From Bacillota bacterium (lineage in GTDB: Bacteria; Bacillota; Clostridia; Oscillospirales; Ruminococcaceae): a stretch of DNA of 64,000 bases. Within the stretch, counting starts at the first letter, position 1, and the number at the start of each line of letters is the position of its first letter. The DNA lies in assembly GCA_029572815.1 (NCBI GenBank), contig JAKPUQ010000004.1, positions 62,001-126,000 of the forward strand. The letters are read 5' to 3'. Below, in pieces: positions 1 to 9,113 of the stretch. A program made the position numbers and the translations under genes. Below the pieces are notes generated by a model. That model ran no database searches. It was not told the origin of the DNA and was given only the letters and a program-made list of their open reading frames with translations.

Positions 1-179
1 ACTTTCAGTGGAAAATTCTGCGCTGAGAACGCGCAAAAATATTAAATAATTAAGATTTAATGTCAATTAATATGACACATGAGAGTAATTATTTGGCTCT
101 ATCACGTTGTTTTCACCGTTCTTTCACCGCTTTAAAACGAAATAATTATAATTTTTCCTTAAAACATCGTAAAAATAGC
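1..179. other. AT-rich intergenic stretch before the spoVG promoter
   Basis: No convincing coding region is visible here. On the minus strand two GGTGAAA motifs lie 11 nt apart (111-128), resembling the repeated boxes in front of mraZ in this window. A short inverted repeat (TGTCA/TGACA) sits at 61-77. Whatever lies upstream is outside the window. Confidence 0.5.
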
Positions 180-208
180 TTGCATTTTTACAAAATATGC
201 TGTATAAT
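180..208 (+). promoter_or_regulatory. Sigma-A type promoter for spoVG
   Basis: TTGCAT (180-185) and TATAAT (203-208) are separated by 17 nt. The predicted start is near 215, giving a leader of about 90 nt before the spoVG start codon. A strong ribosome binding site (AAGGAGG) lies at 293-299. Confidence 0.75.
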
Positions 209-306
209 AGTTTACAGGTTTACTTTCTGCTGAAAACGGTTGAGAAAAAGAAATAATATTTCAGCGTATAACCAAGGAGTCACACCACATATAAGGAGGA
301 AAATTT

Positions 307-615
307 ATGGAAATTACAGATGTGAAGATCAGAAAGATCATGTCTGACGGACGTCTCAGAGCGGTAGTATCGGTAACTATCGACGATATGTTTGCCGTAC
401 ATGATATCAAGGTCGTACAGGGCGATGAAAGACTGTTCGTTGCAATGCCCAGCCGCAAGAACGAAAACGGAGTTTTCCGTGACATCGTTCATCCTATCTC
501 ACCTTCAGCAAGAAAGCTCTTTGAGGAGAATATCCTTGATGCTTATGAGAGACAGCTTGCGATCATGGAGACCGAGGCTTCCGAGGAAGCAAACGAAGAA
601 GCTGACGAGCTTTGA
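307..615 (+). CDS. spoVG: SpoVG family regulator
   Basis: The 102-residue product has the compact SpoVG fold signature: it opens with MEITDVKIRKI, has the central AMPSRK motif near residue 56, and the DIVHPISPSAR motif near residues 68-78. SpoVG proteins are small nucleic-acid-binding regulators first linked to cortex formation and septation in Bacillus and later to RNA and DNA binding in other Firmicutes. The C-terminus is a run of Glu and Ala, as is common in the family. The gene has its own promoter and is followed by a terminator, so it appears monocistronic. The ATG at 307 follows AAGGAGG with good spacing. Confidence 0.95.
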   Translation: MEITDVKIRKIMSDGRLRAVVSVTIDDMFAVHDIKVVQGDERLFVAMPSRKNENGVFRDIVHPISPSARKLFEENILDAYERQLAIMETEASEEANEEADEL

Positions 616-630
616 TAAGTGATCTTACAT

Positions 631-659
631 AAAGACCTGCCTGTGAGGTGGGTCTTTTT
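631..659 (+). terminator. Rho-independent terminator after spoVG
   Basis: AAAGACCTGCCT and AGGTGGGTCTTT form a stem with a 3-nt loop and a U-run follows. It lies between convergent genes. The opposite strand also ends in a short T-run, so it may serve the NUDIX gene as well. Confidence 0.85.
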
Positions 660-660
660 G

Positions 661-1197
661 TTATATGCCCAGTATTCTTGCAGCCTTCAGAATGGCTATC
701 TGAGTCTTGCCGTCGCGGATAGTACCGTCCATGACCTGAGCCACGGCTTCAGAGAGGGGGATGCGCTCAACGTCGAGAAATTCGTCGGGATCAAGGCTTT
801 GTGAGCTGAAGGTAAGTCCCTTCGCCAGGTACATATGTGTGATCTCGGTATCATAGGCGGGGGTGGGGAGCATTTCTCCGAGATAGATGTACTCCGAGCA
901 GGTACAGCCCACTTCCTCAAGGAGCTCGCGGCGTCCGCAATCGGCGTGATCCTCGCCCTTTTCGAGCTTGCCTGCGGGGACCTCCCTGGTCACCGTCTGA
1001 AAGGGGTAACGGAACTGTTTTACGAGGTATATCTCATTGTTTTCAGTAACGGGCATGACGCAGACTCCGCCGTGGCGATGAAGCACATCACGGGCAGCGG
1101 TACTGCCGTTTTCAAGCTCGGCAGTGTCATGAGTTATTGTGAAGATGACTCCTTCATACGTGACCTCACTGGTGAGTGTTTTTTCCTGAAGATGCAT
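661..1197 (-). CDS. nudF: NUDIX hydrolase, ADP-ribose pyrophosphatase type
   Basis: The 178-residue protein has a complete Nudix box at about residues 76-98, G-x5-E-x7-R-E-L-L-E-E-V-G, which binds the catalytic Mg ions. The architecture (beta-rich N-terminus, Nudix box, LPTPAYDTE-like segment after it) is that of the ADP-ribose pyrophosphatase/NudF group, which hydrolyses ADP-ribose to AMP and ribose 5-phosphate. Its start codon overlaps the stop of the upstream YfhO gene by one base (TAATG), so the two are probably translationally coupled. AGGAGGAAAA precedes the ATG. The exact substrate cannot be read from the sequence. Confidence 0.9.
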   Translation of the reverse strand: MHLQEKTLTSEVTYEGVIFTITHDTAELENGSTAARDVLHRHGGVCVMPVTENNEIYLVKQFRYPFQTVTREVPAGKLEKGEDHADCGRRELLEEVGCTCSEYIYLGEMLPTPAYDTEITHMYLAKGLTFSSQSLDPDEFLDVERIPLSEAVAQVMDGTIRDGKTQIAILKAARILGI

Positions 1198-3728
1198 TAT
1201 TTTTCCTCCTTGCCGGATTTTGTATTGAACAGGCTGTCGCAGTATTCCTGCGCAGCCTTTATTTTTTCGCAGGACTCATAATCATAGAAGTGCTTGTGGT
1301 CGGGATAGTCTCCCTTGCTGCGCTTTCTGCGGAATATGACCACATATGCTGCCAGCACGGAAGCGCTTATGCAGCTTATGATAATGCCCTCCCTGAGGTA
1401 GGGAGTCCTGTATCTGAATACGATGGTGCTGCTGCCCTTTTCGGCTCTGACAGCCATAAAGCCCTCGTTGACCTTCTCGATATCAACAGGAGAGCCGTTT
1501 ACCTCAGCGGTCCAGCCGCTGCTGTAGGGAACGCTGAAAAATACAAGCTTTGGAGAGTCAAGGTCTATCTCAGAGGTGAAGCCGTGGGAGTCATAGGTGA
1601 AGCTCTTAGCGGAGAGGCTCTGCTTTTTGCGGCAGAACTCCTTGTAAGTCTCGCGGGACAGCCCGACGGTTATCTCCGGGTCATACTCGGTGATAATGTC
1701 GCTGTATCTCTCAGCCTGTTCATCGGTGAGTATCAGGGACTTCATCATGAGCTTTTCGCGCTGGAGCTTGCTCTTGTCATCGGCAGTCGCCCTGGTGACA
1801 TAGGTATTATATGCAAAGCCCATGGGCACATACAGAGTATTCTCGTATATTTCAAAATTGTCTGTCTCACCAACATATCTGAATCCGGGGAGCTCATCGG
1901 GGATAACGGCGATGTCGGTATTCTCGTCAGTGGGGTCTGCAGATGAAACGGGGGAGCTGTCCGGAGAAGCGTGGAGCAGCTCCTCGTAGGTGAAGCCATT
2001 CTTCTTCTCCTTGTAGTAGTACTTTACAGAGAGAAGCCCGCGGAGAGCATAGTGGCTGAGCTTTGCTCTTGAAGCCACGTCTCTGGGGACACCCACATAG
2101 CTGTAGAAATCCATGATAGAGGTATTGACCACGCTCTGGAAAGCTCTCATGGAGGGAAGTCCCCATAGCATGGGATAGTTGTCGCAGTCTGCGGAAATAT
2201 CTATCCTGAAGAATTTATCATCGGCGACCTCTTCCCAGACCTCGTCCTCGCCCTCGATAGCCGAGTCGATGTACTCACGGGCGTATCCCACGCTGTTCGC
2301 TCCGTAGAGGGTGGTGGTGAACACGCAGATTATGGAGGCTACGGCAGTTACGAACACCACGAATATACTGCTGAGCCTGCCCCTTTTCTTCCTGCGGAAG
2401 ATGAGGAAGGCGCACACGAGGAAAAGCACCGTAACGCCCACGGTCACCCAGAAGTAGATGACGTCCTCGGGCATGGCAAAGAGCTTTGCTTTTTTGCCCT
2501 CCTCCGGTTTAGCGGGAAAGCAGCCGATAACTGCAAATACAGCCGTCATGACTGCGCAGACCTTCAGACCCGTGAAGCCGCTGTTATTTTCGTCGTCAAG
2601 GGTGTGGGCGGTCATCATAGCCATAATGAGTATGGGCATATAGAACCAGCGGGCGTAGTAGTAGGAATTAGCCGCCTGGAAAAGACTGTTGAGAATTGGC
2701 ACCAGGGCAAAGACTCCGCAGCAGAAAAGCAGCTTTGAAGCCCAGTGCTTCCTGCGCAGGTGCATGAAGGAGATGACTCCCGCCATGGAGAACAGAGGGA
2801 GATATGCTCCGATAGACGCCCATTTTTCATATTCCGAGGTAAACAGATTGGGATAGGCAGGCGGGTCGGCGGGCATGAACAGTGTCTGCACCAGACGGGG
2901 GAGCAGGGTCTTGTCGGTGTAAGCCGTCATATCTGCTCCGTAGAGCCTTTCACTTATCCTGTAGTTGCCCATTAGCGCCATGGCTGATGGCAGAAGAATG
3001 AATGCCGCCATAAGTGAGCCGGTAACAGCTTCAAAGGCAAGTCCGAAGAACTTCCTCCATGAAGTGTGGAAGTCCCTGCACCTCATGCGGAAGAGGTAGT
3101 ATAGTATCAGGAACACAGCCTGACCTGCGAAAAAGTAGTAGTTAACACAGGCGCAGAGTGCCACGGTCAGCGCGAAAACGCCTCTGCGGCGGCAGTTTAT
3201 GTTTTCCTCCATAGCGATGAGCATAAGAGGGAACAGGGCTGTGACGTCCTGGAAATGGTTGAAGAAAATGTTGAACACCTGAAAGCCCGAGAAGCTGTAT
3301 AAGAGAGCTCCTGTTACAGCGGCGTTCTTGCCGCGGACAAACCGTCTGATGTAGGCATAGGCGGTCAGGGAGGCTATACCGTGCTTCAGCGCCAGAACAA
3401 AGGGCATGGCATAGATCACAAGACCTCTCGGCAGAAGAACGGTGAGCCAGAAAAAGGGGCTTCCGCTCAGGTAGAAGGAGTAGGAGGTAAGGAAGTCCGT
3501 ACCCAGGTCGGTGAACCAGTTCCAGCCGAGGCTGCCGCTTCTCACAGCGTCATTGGCGAGGCTGTAAAATGGTATCTGCTGAGCGTTGTAATCGCCATAG
3601 TAGATGAAGTAACCGTGTTCGGTGAACATCATGGGCAGGAGAGTGAAAAGCATAGTGCCGAAGCCCAGCAGGAATGCCATCAGGTATTTTTCTTTTGTAC
3701 AGCCTCTGGCGGTGAAACTTCTTTTCAA
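1197..3728 (-). CDS. YfhO family polytopic membrane protein
   Basis: The 843-residue protein begins with a TM helix (about residues 15-35), then a periplasmic-type loop with FIYYGDYNAQQIPF, followed by about a dozen hydrophobic helices and a large soluble extracellular C-terminal region ending in one more helix. This matches the YfhO family, GT-C-like membrane proteins implicated in glycosylating cell-surface polymers such as lipoteichoic acid; the sugar donor here is unknown. The only suitable start is a TTG at 3728, 8 nt after GGAGG. It is first in a two-gene minus-strand operon with the NUDIX gene and has a clear promoter. Confidence 0.88.
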   Translation of the reverse strand: MKRSFTARGCTKEKYLMAFLLGFGTMLFTLLPMMFTEHGYFIYYGDYNAQQIPFYSLANDAVRSGSLGWNWFTDLGTDFLTSYSFYLSGSPFFWLTVLLPRGLVIYAMPFVLALKHGIASLTAYAYIRRFVRGKNAAVTGALLYSFSGFQVFNIFFNHFQDVTALFPLMLIAMEENINCRRRGVFALTVALCACVNYYFFAGQAVFLILYYLFRMRCRDFHTSWRKFFGLAFEAVTGSLMAAFILLPSAMALMGNYRISERLYGADMTAYTDKTLLPRLVQTLFMPADPPAYPNLFTSEYEKWASIGAYLPLFSMAGVISFMHLRRKHWASKLLFCCGVFALVPILNSLFQAANSYYYARWFYMPILIMAMMTAHTLDDENNSGFTGLKVCAVMTAVFAVIGCFPAKPEEGKKAKLFAMPEDVIYFWVTVGVTVLFLVCAFLIFRRKKRGRLSSIFVVFVTAVASIICVFTTTLYGANSVGYAREYIDSAIEGEDEVWEEVADDKFFRIDISADCDNYPMLWGLPSMRAFQSVVNTSIMDFYSYVGVPRDVASRAKLSHYALRGLLSVKYYYKEKKNGFTYEELLHASPDSSPVSSADPTDENTDIAVIPDELPGFRYVGETDNFEIYENTLYVPMGFAYNTYVTRATADDKSKLQREKLMMKSLILTDEQAERYSDIITEYDPEITVGLSRETYKEFCRKKQSLSAKSFTYDSHGFTSEIDLDSPKLVFFSVPYSSGWTAEVNGSPVDIEKVNEGFMAVRAEKGSSTIVFRYRTPYLREGIIISCISASVLAAYVVIFRRKRSKGDYPDHKHFYDYESCEKIKAAQEYCDSLFNTKSGKEEK

Positions 3729-3764
3729 TGCCTTTTCCTCCGTAAAAAATAGATATACATACTA

Positions 3765-3793
3765 ATTATATCATAAGAGATAAAAAAATGCAA
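3765..3793 (-). promoter_or_regulatory. Sigma-A type promoter for the YfhO/NUDIX operon
   Basis: On the minus strand TTGCAT (3788-3793) and TATAAT (3765-3770) are separated by 17 nt. Confidence 0.75.
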
Positions 3794-3849
3794 CAAAAAA
3801 CAGAATATATTTTCGATTTTTAGTCTGTAAAGCATTTTTACCGCGCCCC

Positions 3850-3878
3850 TTGCTATTTCTTTAATTGTATGTTATAAT
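3850..3878 (+). promoter_or_regulatory. Sigma-A type promoter for the cysteine desulfurase operon
   Basis: TTGCTA (3850-3855) and TATAAT (3873-3878) are 17 nt apart, with the start codon at 3918. It lies back to back with the YfhO promoter. Confidence 0.75.
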
Positions 3879-3917
3879 ATAGGGTATGCAACTATACTGA
3901 ACAAAGGGGAACATAGA

Positions 3918-5048
3918 ATGGAAGTTTACCTGGACAATGCGGCGACTACAAAGCCCTGCGAGGAAGCAGTGGCGGCGGCGGTGACCGCAATGACACAGAA
4001 ATACGGCAATCCATCGTCGCTCCACCGCGCAGGTCTCGAAGCACAGCTCCTTATGGACGCAGCAAGAAAGACCATTGCCGACTCCATAGGCGCGGACAGC
4101 GGCTGTATATATTTCACGTCGGGAGCTACAGAGAGCAACAACCTTGCCCTCCGCGGAGCTTCCGCAGCCTACGGCAGAAAGCGGAAGAAAATAGTCATTT
4201 CCGCGGTTGAACACGCTTCCGTTGAGGAGACTGCAGCTGACCTTGAGACTAAAGGCTTCGAGGTGATAAGGGTGTCACCCCGTGAGGATGGACGTTTCTA
4301 TGCGGCGGACTTCATAAACGCCTGCGATGAGAACACCTGCCTTGTAAGCATGATGTACGTCAACAACGAGACGGGGTATATACTTCCTGTCAAGGAGGTC
4401 TTCTCGGCTATAAACCGCAGAATGCCCGATATTATCACCCATACGGACTGTGTGCAGGCATATATGAAGCTGCCTGTGAAGGTAAGCGCACTCAACGCGG
4501 ACCTTGTTTCACTCAGCGCCCACAAGATACACGGCGTAAAGGGCGTTGGAGCTCTCTATATCAGGAAGGGAGTCCGTGTGCTGCCCATAGTTACGGGCGG
4601 TAAGCAGGAAAAGGGCATTCGCTCGGGAACTGAGAGTGTTCCTCTCATAGCTGCCTTCGGAGCTGCTGTGGAGAAGATGCTTCCCACTGTGGCTCAGCGC
4701 TATGAAAAGGCGCTCCGCCTGAAGGCTTATCTGCTGGAGAAGCTCGGCGGCATTGAAGGCGTTGAGGTGAACTCTCCCGGGGACGGTTCGCCCTATGTCA
4801 TAAATATCTCTGCAGGGGGCAAGAGGTCGGAGATAATGCTTCACTTCCTTGAAAGCAGGGAAATATATGTATCCAGCGGATCAGCCTGTTCAAAGGGACA
4901 GCAGAGCGGCGTGCTGGGACAGTTTGGTATAAGGGACAAGCGCGCAGACAGCGCACTTCGTGTAAGTATCACTGCGGAGACCACAGAGGCTGAGCTTGAT
5001 GCCTTCTGCGAGGGGCTGCACATCGGTATGGAAAAGGTAAGGGGTTAA
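3918..5048 (+). CDS. Cysteine desulfurase (NifS/IscS family)
   Basis: This 376-residue PLP enzyme takes sulfur from L-cysteine as an enzyme-bound persulfide. The N-terminus reads YLDNAATTKP, the PLP-binding lysine is K203 in the SAHKIHG motif, and the catalytic cysteine is C324 in SSGSACSKG. The gene is followed two bases later by a membrane protein and then by thiI. In Bacillus subtilis the NifZ desulfurase is paired with ThiI for 4-thiouridine synthesis in tRNA, so the same partnership is the likeliest role here. The family cannot be split more finely from sequence alone, and a general Fe-S role is also possible. Confidence 0.93.
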   Translation: MEVYLDNAATTKPCEEAVAAAVTAMTQKYGNPSSLHRAGLEAQLLMDAARKTIADSIGADSGCIYFTSGATESNNLALRGASAAYGRKRKKIVISAVEHASVEETAADLETKGFEVIRVSPREDGRFYAADFINACDENTCLVSMMYVNNETGYILPVKEVFSAINRRMPDIITHTDCVQAYMKLPVKVSALNADLVSLSAHKIHGVKGVGALYIRKGVRVLPIVTGGKQEKGIRSGTESVPLIAAFGAAVEKMLPTVAQRYEKALRLKAYLLEKLGGIEGVEVNSPGDGSPYVINISAGGKRSEIMLHFLESREIYVSSGSACSKGQQSGVLGQFGIRDKRADSALRVSITAETTEAELDAFCEGLHIGMEKVRG

Positions 5049-5049
5049 T

Positions 5050-5568
5050 ATGGAAGAAGTACAGAAAAAGAAGAAAAGTCCGCTGAAAACGCTCATTATA
5101 GTATTTATCGTGCTTGCGGTGCTCGGTGTGGGCGGCTTCTGGTTTCTTTGTGAAGAAATGAAGATGACCACGGGCTCAAAGGTGAACACAAGAAATGCTG
5201 CGGCACAGTCTTATCTCAAGGCTGTAAGCGCTCAGGTGGAGGACGTATACAAGGAAAAGGGCGAGAAGGTCCCTGCCGACAAGGAATACATCATCAGGGG
5301 CAAGGGACAGATGAATGATCCCTGCGAGCTTCTTGAGGAGAGCGTTACCAATCGATATACCTCTGATACCAGATATTACTGGGTGGTGAAGTTCAGGGAC
5401 GGAACTGCCTGTGAAGCCTGGTCAGCACTTCGTCCTATAGAGGACAGCGAGCTCAGATACTACAGCCGCAAGGAGTTGATAGATAAGTCCAACGAGCATC
5501 CCATGAAGCAGGATAAGCTGGTCATCGGCTACTACAGCACAGCTGAGGGAAATACTTATACAGACTGA
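5050..5568 (+). CDS. Single-pass membrane protein of unknown function
   Basis: A 172-residue protein with a lysine-rich cytoplasmic start (residues 5-9), one TM helix at about residues 13-33 and an extracellular domain of about 135 residues. I do not recognise the domain. The gene starts two bases after the desulfurase stop and precedes thiI by 36 nt, so it is co-transcribed with tRNA thiolation genes, but nothing in the sequence ties it to that pathway. Confidence 0.75.
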   Translation: MEEVQKKKKSPLKTLIIVFIVLAVLGVGGFWFLCEEMKMTTGSKVNTRNAAAQSYLKAVSAQVEDVYKEKGEKVPADKEYIIRGKGQMNDPCELLEESVTNRYTSDTRYYWVVKFRDGTACEAWSALRPIEDSELRYYSRKELIDKSNEHPMKQDKLVIGYYSTAEGNTYTD

Positions 5569-5604
5569 CGTTTATATTTATAATAGTATATTAGGAGAAT
5601 AGAT

Positions 5605-6783
5605 ATGAAGGAATTAGTACTTGTAAAATACGGCGAGATGGCTCTGAAGGGACTTAACAAAAAGACCTTCGAGGATATGCTCATCAAGAATATAAAGCGC
5701 AGACTGAAGCCTCTGGGACATTTCCAGATGACCAGTGCTCAGTCTACAACATACATAAATCCCCTCGACGAGGACATCGACCTTGACGAGGTAGTGGACA
5801 GAGTGGGCAAGATATTCGGTATCGCCACACTGTGCCGCGCCTGCGTATGTGAGAAGGACTTCGAGGACATATGTGCAAAGAGCTATGAGTATCTTGGTAC
5901 GGTGCTCAGCTGCGCAAAGACATTCAAGGTCAACGCAAAGCGCTCAGATAAGGCTTTCCCCATGAAGTCTCCCGAGATATGCGCGGAGCTGGGCGGAAAG
6001 CTCCTGGACAGGTTCCCGAATCTGTCTGTGGACGTTAAGAACCCCGAGGTCACTGTTACTGTTGAGATACGCGACGAGAACGCCTTTGTTCACGCCGAGA
6101 ACATCAAGGGAGCAGGCGGACTTCCCGTGGGAAGCAGCGGCAAGGCTCTTCTCCTTCTCTCGGGCGGTATCGACAGCCCTGTTGCAGGCTACATGATGGC
6201 AAAGCGCGGTGTCCACATCGCTGCTATCCACTATGTGAGCCCTCCTTACACCTCCGACCGCGCACAGCTCAAGGTGGAGCAGCTCTGTCAGAAGCTTACT
6301 GACTACTGCGGCGGGATTGCCTTCTACTGTGTGCCCTTTACAGAGCTCCAGGAGGCTATCAAGGACCACTGTCCCGAGGAGTTCTTCACTATCATAATGA
6401 GAAGGCTCATGATGGAGATAGCACAGCGCATCGCTGCAAAGGACAACTGCCTCGCCCTTATAACAGGCGAGAGCGTGGGACAGGTGGCAAGCCAGACCAT
6501 GGCTGCCATCGCCTGCACAGACGCGGTTTGCAGGATACCTGTTTTCCGTCCCTGCGTTGGTATGGACAAGACCGAGATAATCGACATTGCGCGTAAGATA
6601 GATACATTCGATACATCTGTCCTTCCCTATGAGGACTGCTGTACCGTTTTCACTCCCCGTCACCCGAAGGTGCGTCCTGTGCTCAGCGATGTTGAAAAGG
6701 CACAGAACAGCTTCGATTTTGAGCCTCTGATACAGAAGGCAGTTGAAGGTACAGAGATGAAGACCTTCAATTATGGCGAATAA
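5605..6783 (+). CDS. thiI: tRNA 4-thiouridine synthetase ThiI
   Basis: The 392-residue protein has the N-terminal ferredoxin-like and THUMP region (about residues 1-165) followed by a PP-loop ATPase with SGGIDS at about residues 185-190. It adenylates U8 of tRNA and inserts sulfur delivered by a cysteine desulfurase. There is no C-terminal rhodanese domain, the usual state in Firmicutes, where the persulfide comes directly from a partner desulfurase; that enzyme is encoded two genes upstream. AGGAG precedes the ATG. Confidence 0.96.
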   Translation: MKELVLVKYGEMALKGLNKKTFEDMLIKNIKRRLKPLGHFQMTSAQSTTYINPLDEDIDLDEVVDRVGKIFGIATLCRACVCEKDFEDICAKSYEYLGTVLSCAKTFKVNAKRSDKAFPMKSPEICAELGGKLLDRFPNLSVDVKNPEVTVTVEIRDENAFVHAENIKGAGGLPVGSSGKALLLLSGGIDSPVAGYMMAKRGVHIAAIHYVSPPYTSDRAQLKVEQLCQKLTDYCGGIAFYCVPFTELQEAIKDHCPEEFFTIIMRRLMMEIAQRIAAKDNCLALITGESVGQVASQTMAAIACTDAVCRIPVFRPCVGMDKTEIIDIARKIDTFDTSVLPYEDCCTVFTPRHPKVRPVLSDVEKAQNSFDFEPLIQKAVEGTEMKTFNYGE

Positions 6784-6820
6784 TTCTTAATTTTCTCACA
6801 AAATTATCACACTGATTTTG

Positions 6821-6826
6821 TATAAT
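6821..6826 (+). promoter_or_regulatory. Possible -10 box before pncC/cinA
   Basis: TATAAT preceded by TTTG lies 28 nt before the GTG start. No good -35 hexamer is seen at 16-18 nt, so this is tentative. Confidence 0.4.
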
Positions 6827-6853
6827 GTTTACTAAAGCAAGGGCGGCGATTTA

Positions 6854-7390
6854 GTGGTAAGCAGTAAATTTTCTGAATGTAATGCCGAAAAACTTGACAA
6901 ATCGGTCAGTAATGTTGTAAAATTATTAGAACGGAAAAGTCTGACCATTGCTACGGCGGAAAGCTGTACCGGCGGACTTCTTTCAGAGCTTATAACATCA
7001 GTATCGGGCGCGTCTGCGGTCTTTGAGCTGGGGATATGCACTTATTCCGAGCGCATAAAGACCAAGTTCCTCGGTGTGCCTGCCGAAACTATCAGTAAGT
7101 ACGGCGTGGTCAGTGAGGAGACGGCTCTGGGCATGGTCAGGGGACTGAAGGAATGCTCAGGAGCAGACGTCTGCGTTTCGGTAACGGGTATCGCAGGTCC
7201 ATCGGGCGGAACTGCCGAGACTCCCGTCGGAACGGTCTATATCGGTTTCGATATCTGCGGCAGGCAGTTCGTGTGTCTGCCCGAGCTTTGGAAGCTCAGC
7301 GACATGAGCAGGGATAACATCAGAAGATGCGCCGCTGCTTTTGCGTTCGATACGATAGAAAAAATACTGATGGAGGCGAGGACAGACTGA
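6854..7390 (+). CDS. pncC: CinA C-terminal domain protein (nicotinamide-nucleotide amidase)
   Basis: The 178-residue product is a stand-alone CinA C-terminal domain: TIATAESCTGGLL near residues 31-43 and the VTGIAGPSGGTAE motif near residues 111-123. Proteins of this family deamidate nicotinamide mononucleotide to nicotinate mononucleotide in NAD recycling. The N-terminal molybdopterin-like domain of full-length CinA is missing. Translation starts at GTG 6854. The TGA stop overlaps the ATG of the sortase gene by one base, indicating coupling. A competence role is not implied. Confidence 0.92.
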   Translation: MVSSKFSECNAEKLDKSVSNVVKLLERKSLTIATAESCTGGLLSELITSVSGASAVFELGICTYSERIKTKFLGVPAETISKYGVVSEETALGMVRGLKECSGADVCVSVTGIAGPSGGTAETPVGTVYIGFDICGRQFVCLPELWKLSDMSRDNIRRCAAAFAFDTIEKILMEARTD

Positions 7391-9093
7391 TGAGCGAAAA
7401 AATGACCGACGGAATGACTGAGGCTCAGCGCAGAGCTGAGAAGATAAAAGCTATCAGAAGGTCTATCCGCGGTGAAGCGGAAGTCGCTCCGACGACATAT
7501 GAAAACAAGGCAGAAGCTGAACACAGCAATGTCAGTGTAGGACGCTTAAAGCGTACCGATACAGGACACAGTTCAACGGCTGCTGATATACTTGACGAGC
7601 TGGATGAGGCAATCGCCTATGAAAAGGCGGAGGCCGCTCGCATCGCAGCCCGTGAGGCTGAGGCTGCTGCCGCTGCTGCAGAGCAGGCAGGCCCCGACAT
7701 CTCGGATATAATCCCGGCGCTGGAGCCTAACGCACAAGATAAGCTCCATGAGATAGCTGAGGAGATAACCGAGGATTTTTCGGAGGTCCGCACTGACAGC
7801 TCCGGCGAGGTCATGGACTTCACGGAGAACGATGAAGCAGACAGTGAATACAGCCAGCCTGTTCAGGAGGATACCTATTATAATGAGCCGCAGGCTCAGG
7901 AGACAGCTGCCGATATTTTACGGGCTGACGCAGCTGAGGACACAGTGGTATTCACTCCCGTGGGACATACTCACCGGGAAGCACCGCCCCCTCCCGTTAT
8001 GGAGAGAAGAGCGGCTCCCGAAATGAGTGCGCCTGCCGAGGATACGGCAGTGCAGAAGCCACACAAGAAAAAGAAGAAGAAAAAGAAGACCTTCGCACAG
8101 AAACTGAGAGGACTTCTCCCCGAAAAGGGAGACAGCGTTCTCGAATGTGTGAGAAAAATAGTATTTCTCGGTTCTGTCATAGCGATATTCGTCTGCGGTT
8201 ATCTCGTCGGCGACTATTACTACGAGCTTTGGGCGAGTAAGAACAAGACCGAGAATATCATGGAAATATACGACATCTACGACGGCAGGGAGGCTACTAC
8301 CGTTGCTGTTGAGGAGGAAGGCAAGACCAGGATAAGGTTCGAGGGTATGCTGGACGGAGTGCGCAAGCTCTGGGACCAGAATCACGATATCGTTGGAGTT
8401 ATCAATATCCCCGATACACCTGTCAACAATCCTGTGATGCAGGCCGATGACAATGACAAATACATGAAAAGAAAGTTCGACCTCAGTGAGAACAGGGCGG
8501 GCGAGATATTCCTCGATTACAGAAACCACTTCGACGAGGTGGGCGAGGACGGTTATCTCAAGTGCCCCAACTCAGGCAATCTGGTCATCTACGGACATAA
8601 TATGCTTGACGAGCAGATGTTCGGAAGTCTTAAATGGTACCAGAGACATGAGGATTACTACGGCAAACACCCTATAATCTATCTCAGTTCAAATTATCAG
8701 AAATACACTTATAAGATATTTGCCTACTTCATTCTGGACGCCACAGACGAAACTGATACAAAGTTCGACTGCTGGAACGAGCTTGAGTTCTCTGATGAGA
8801 ATGAGTTCTATGGCTTTGTCAACGAGGCTAAGAGGAGATCCCTTCGACTTAACGACGTTGATGTGAAGTACGGCGATCCGCTCATAACTCTTTCTACCTG
8901 CAACACCACACTTCCCGATGAGGAAGCAGGTCGTCTCATCATCATGGCGAGACTGGTCAGGGACGGCGAAGATCCTATGGCGGGCACACAGAACAGCAAG
9001 CCTAATCCCAATATCAAGTGGCCCACAAGTTACTATCAGGCTCATCCCAATGAGCATTACGATCCCGACGCGGAATTCGTTCCCTACGGCTGA
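7390..9093 (+). CDS. Class B sortase with long acidic cytoplasmic N-terminus
   Basis: Starting at ATG 7390 (overlapping the cinA stop) the protein has 567 residues. Residues 1-215 are soluble and acidic, ending in a poly-lysine tract (about 217-225) before a single TM helix at about 253-275. The extracellular sortase B domain follows, with catalytic His in YGHN (near residue 402), Cys in LSTC (near 504) and Arg near 520. Class B sortases are cysteine transpeptidases that join sorting-signal proteins to the cell wall. The long cytoplasmic part is unusual for a sortase. No sorting-signal substrate is encoded nearby. Confidence 0.9.
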   Translation: MSEKMTDGMTEAQRRAEKIKAIRRSIRGEAEVAPTTYENKAEAEHSNVSVGRLKRTDTGHSSTAADILDELDEAIAYEKAEAARIAAREAEAAAAAAEQAGPDISDIIPALEPNAQDKLHEIAEEITEDFSEVRTDSSGEVMDFTENDEADSEYSQPVQEDTYYNEPQAQETAADILRADAAEDTVVFTPVGHTHREAPPPPVMERRAAPEMSAPAEDTAVQKPHKKKKKKKKTFAQKLRGLLPEKGDSVLECVRKIVFLGSVIAIFVCGYLVGDYYYELWASKNKTENIMEIYDIYDGREATTVAVEEEGKTRIRFEGMLDGVRKLWDQNHDIVGVINIPDTPVNNPVMQADDNDKYMKRKFDLSENRAGEIFLDYRNHFDEVGEDGYLKCPNSGNLVIYGHNMLDEQMFGSLKWYQRHEDYYGKHPIIYLSSNYQKYTYKIFAYFILDATDETDTKFDCWNELEFSDENEFYGFVNEAKRRSLRLNDVDVKYGDPLITLSTCNTTLPDEEAGRLIIMARLVRDGEDPMAGTQNSKPNPNIKWPTSYYQAHPNEHYDPDAEFVPYG

Positions 9094-9113
9094 TGGAGGA
9101 AGATGAATTATCA

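Noticed and set aside
1176-1946. 256-codon plus-strand ORF opposite the YfhO gene
   Set aside because: It is antisense to a clear membrane-protein gene and has no family features; it is a shadow.
5944-6663. 239-codon minus-strand ORF opposite thiI
   Set aside because: It is antisense to thiI, which has clear motifs and codon pattern.
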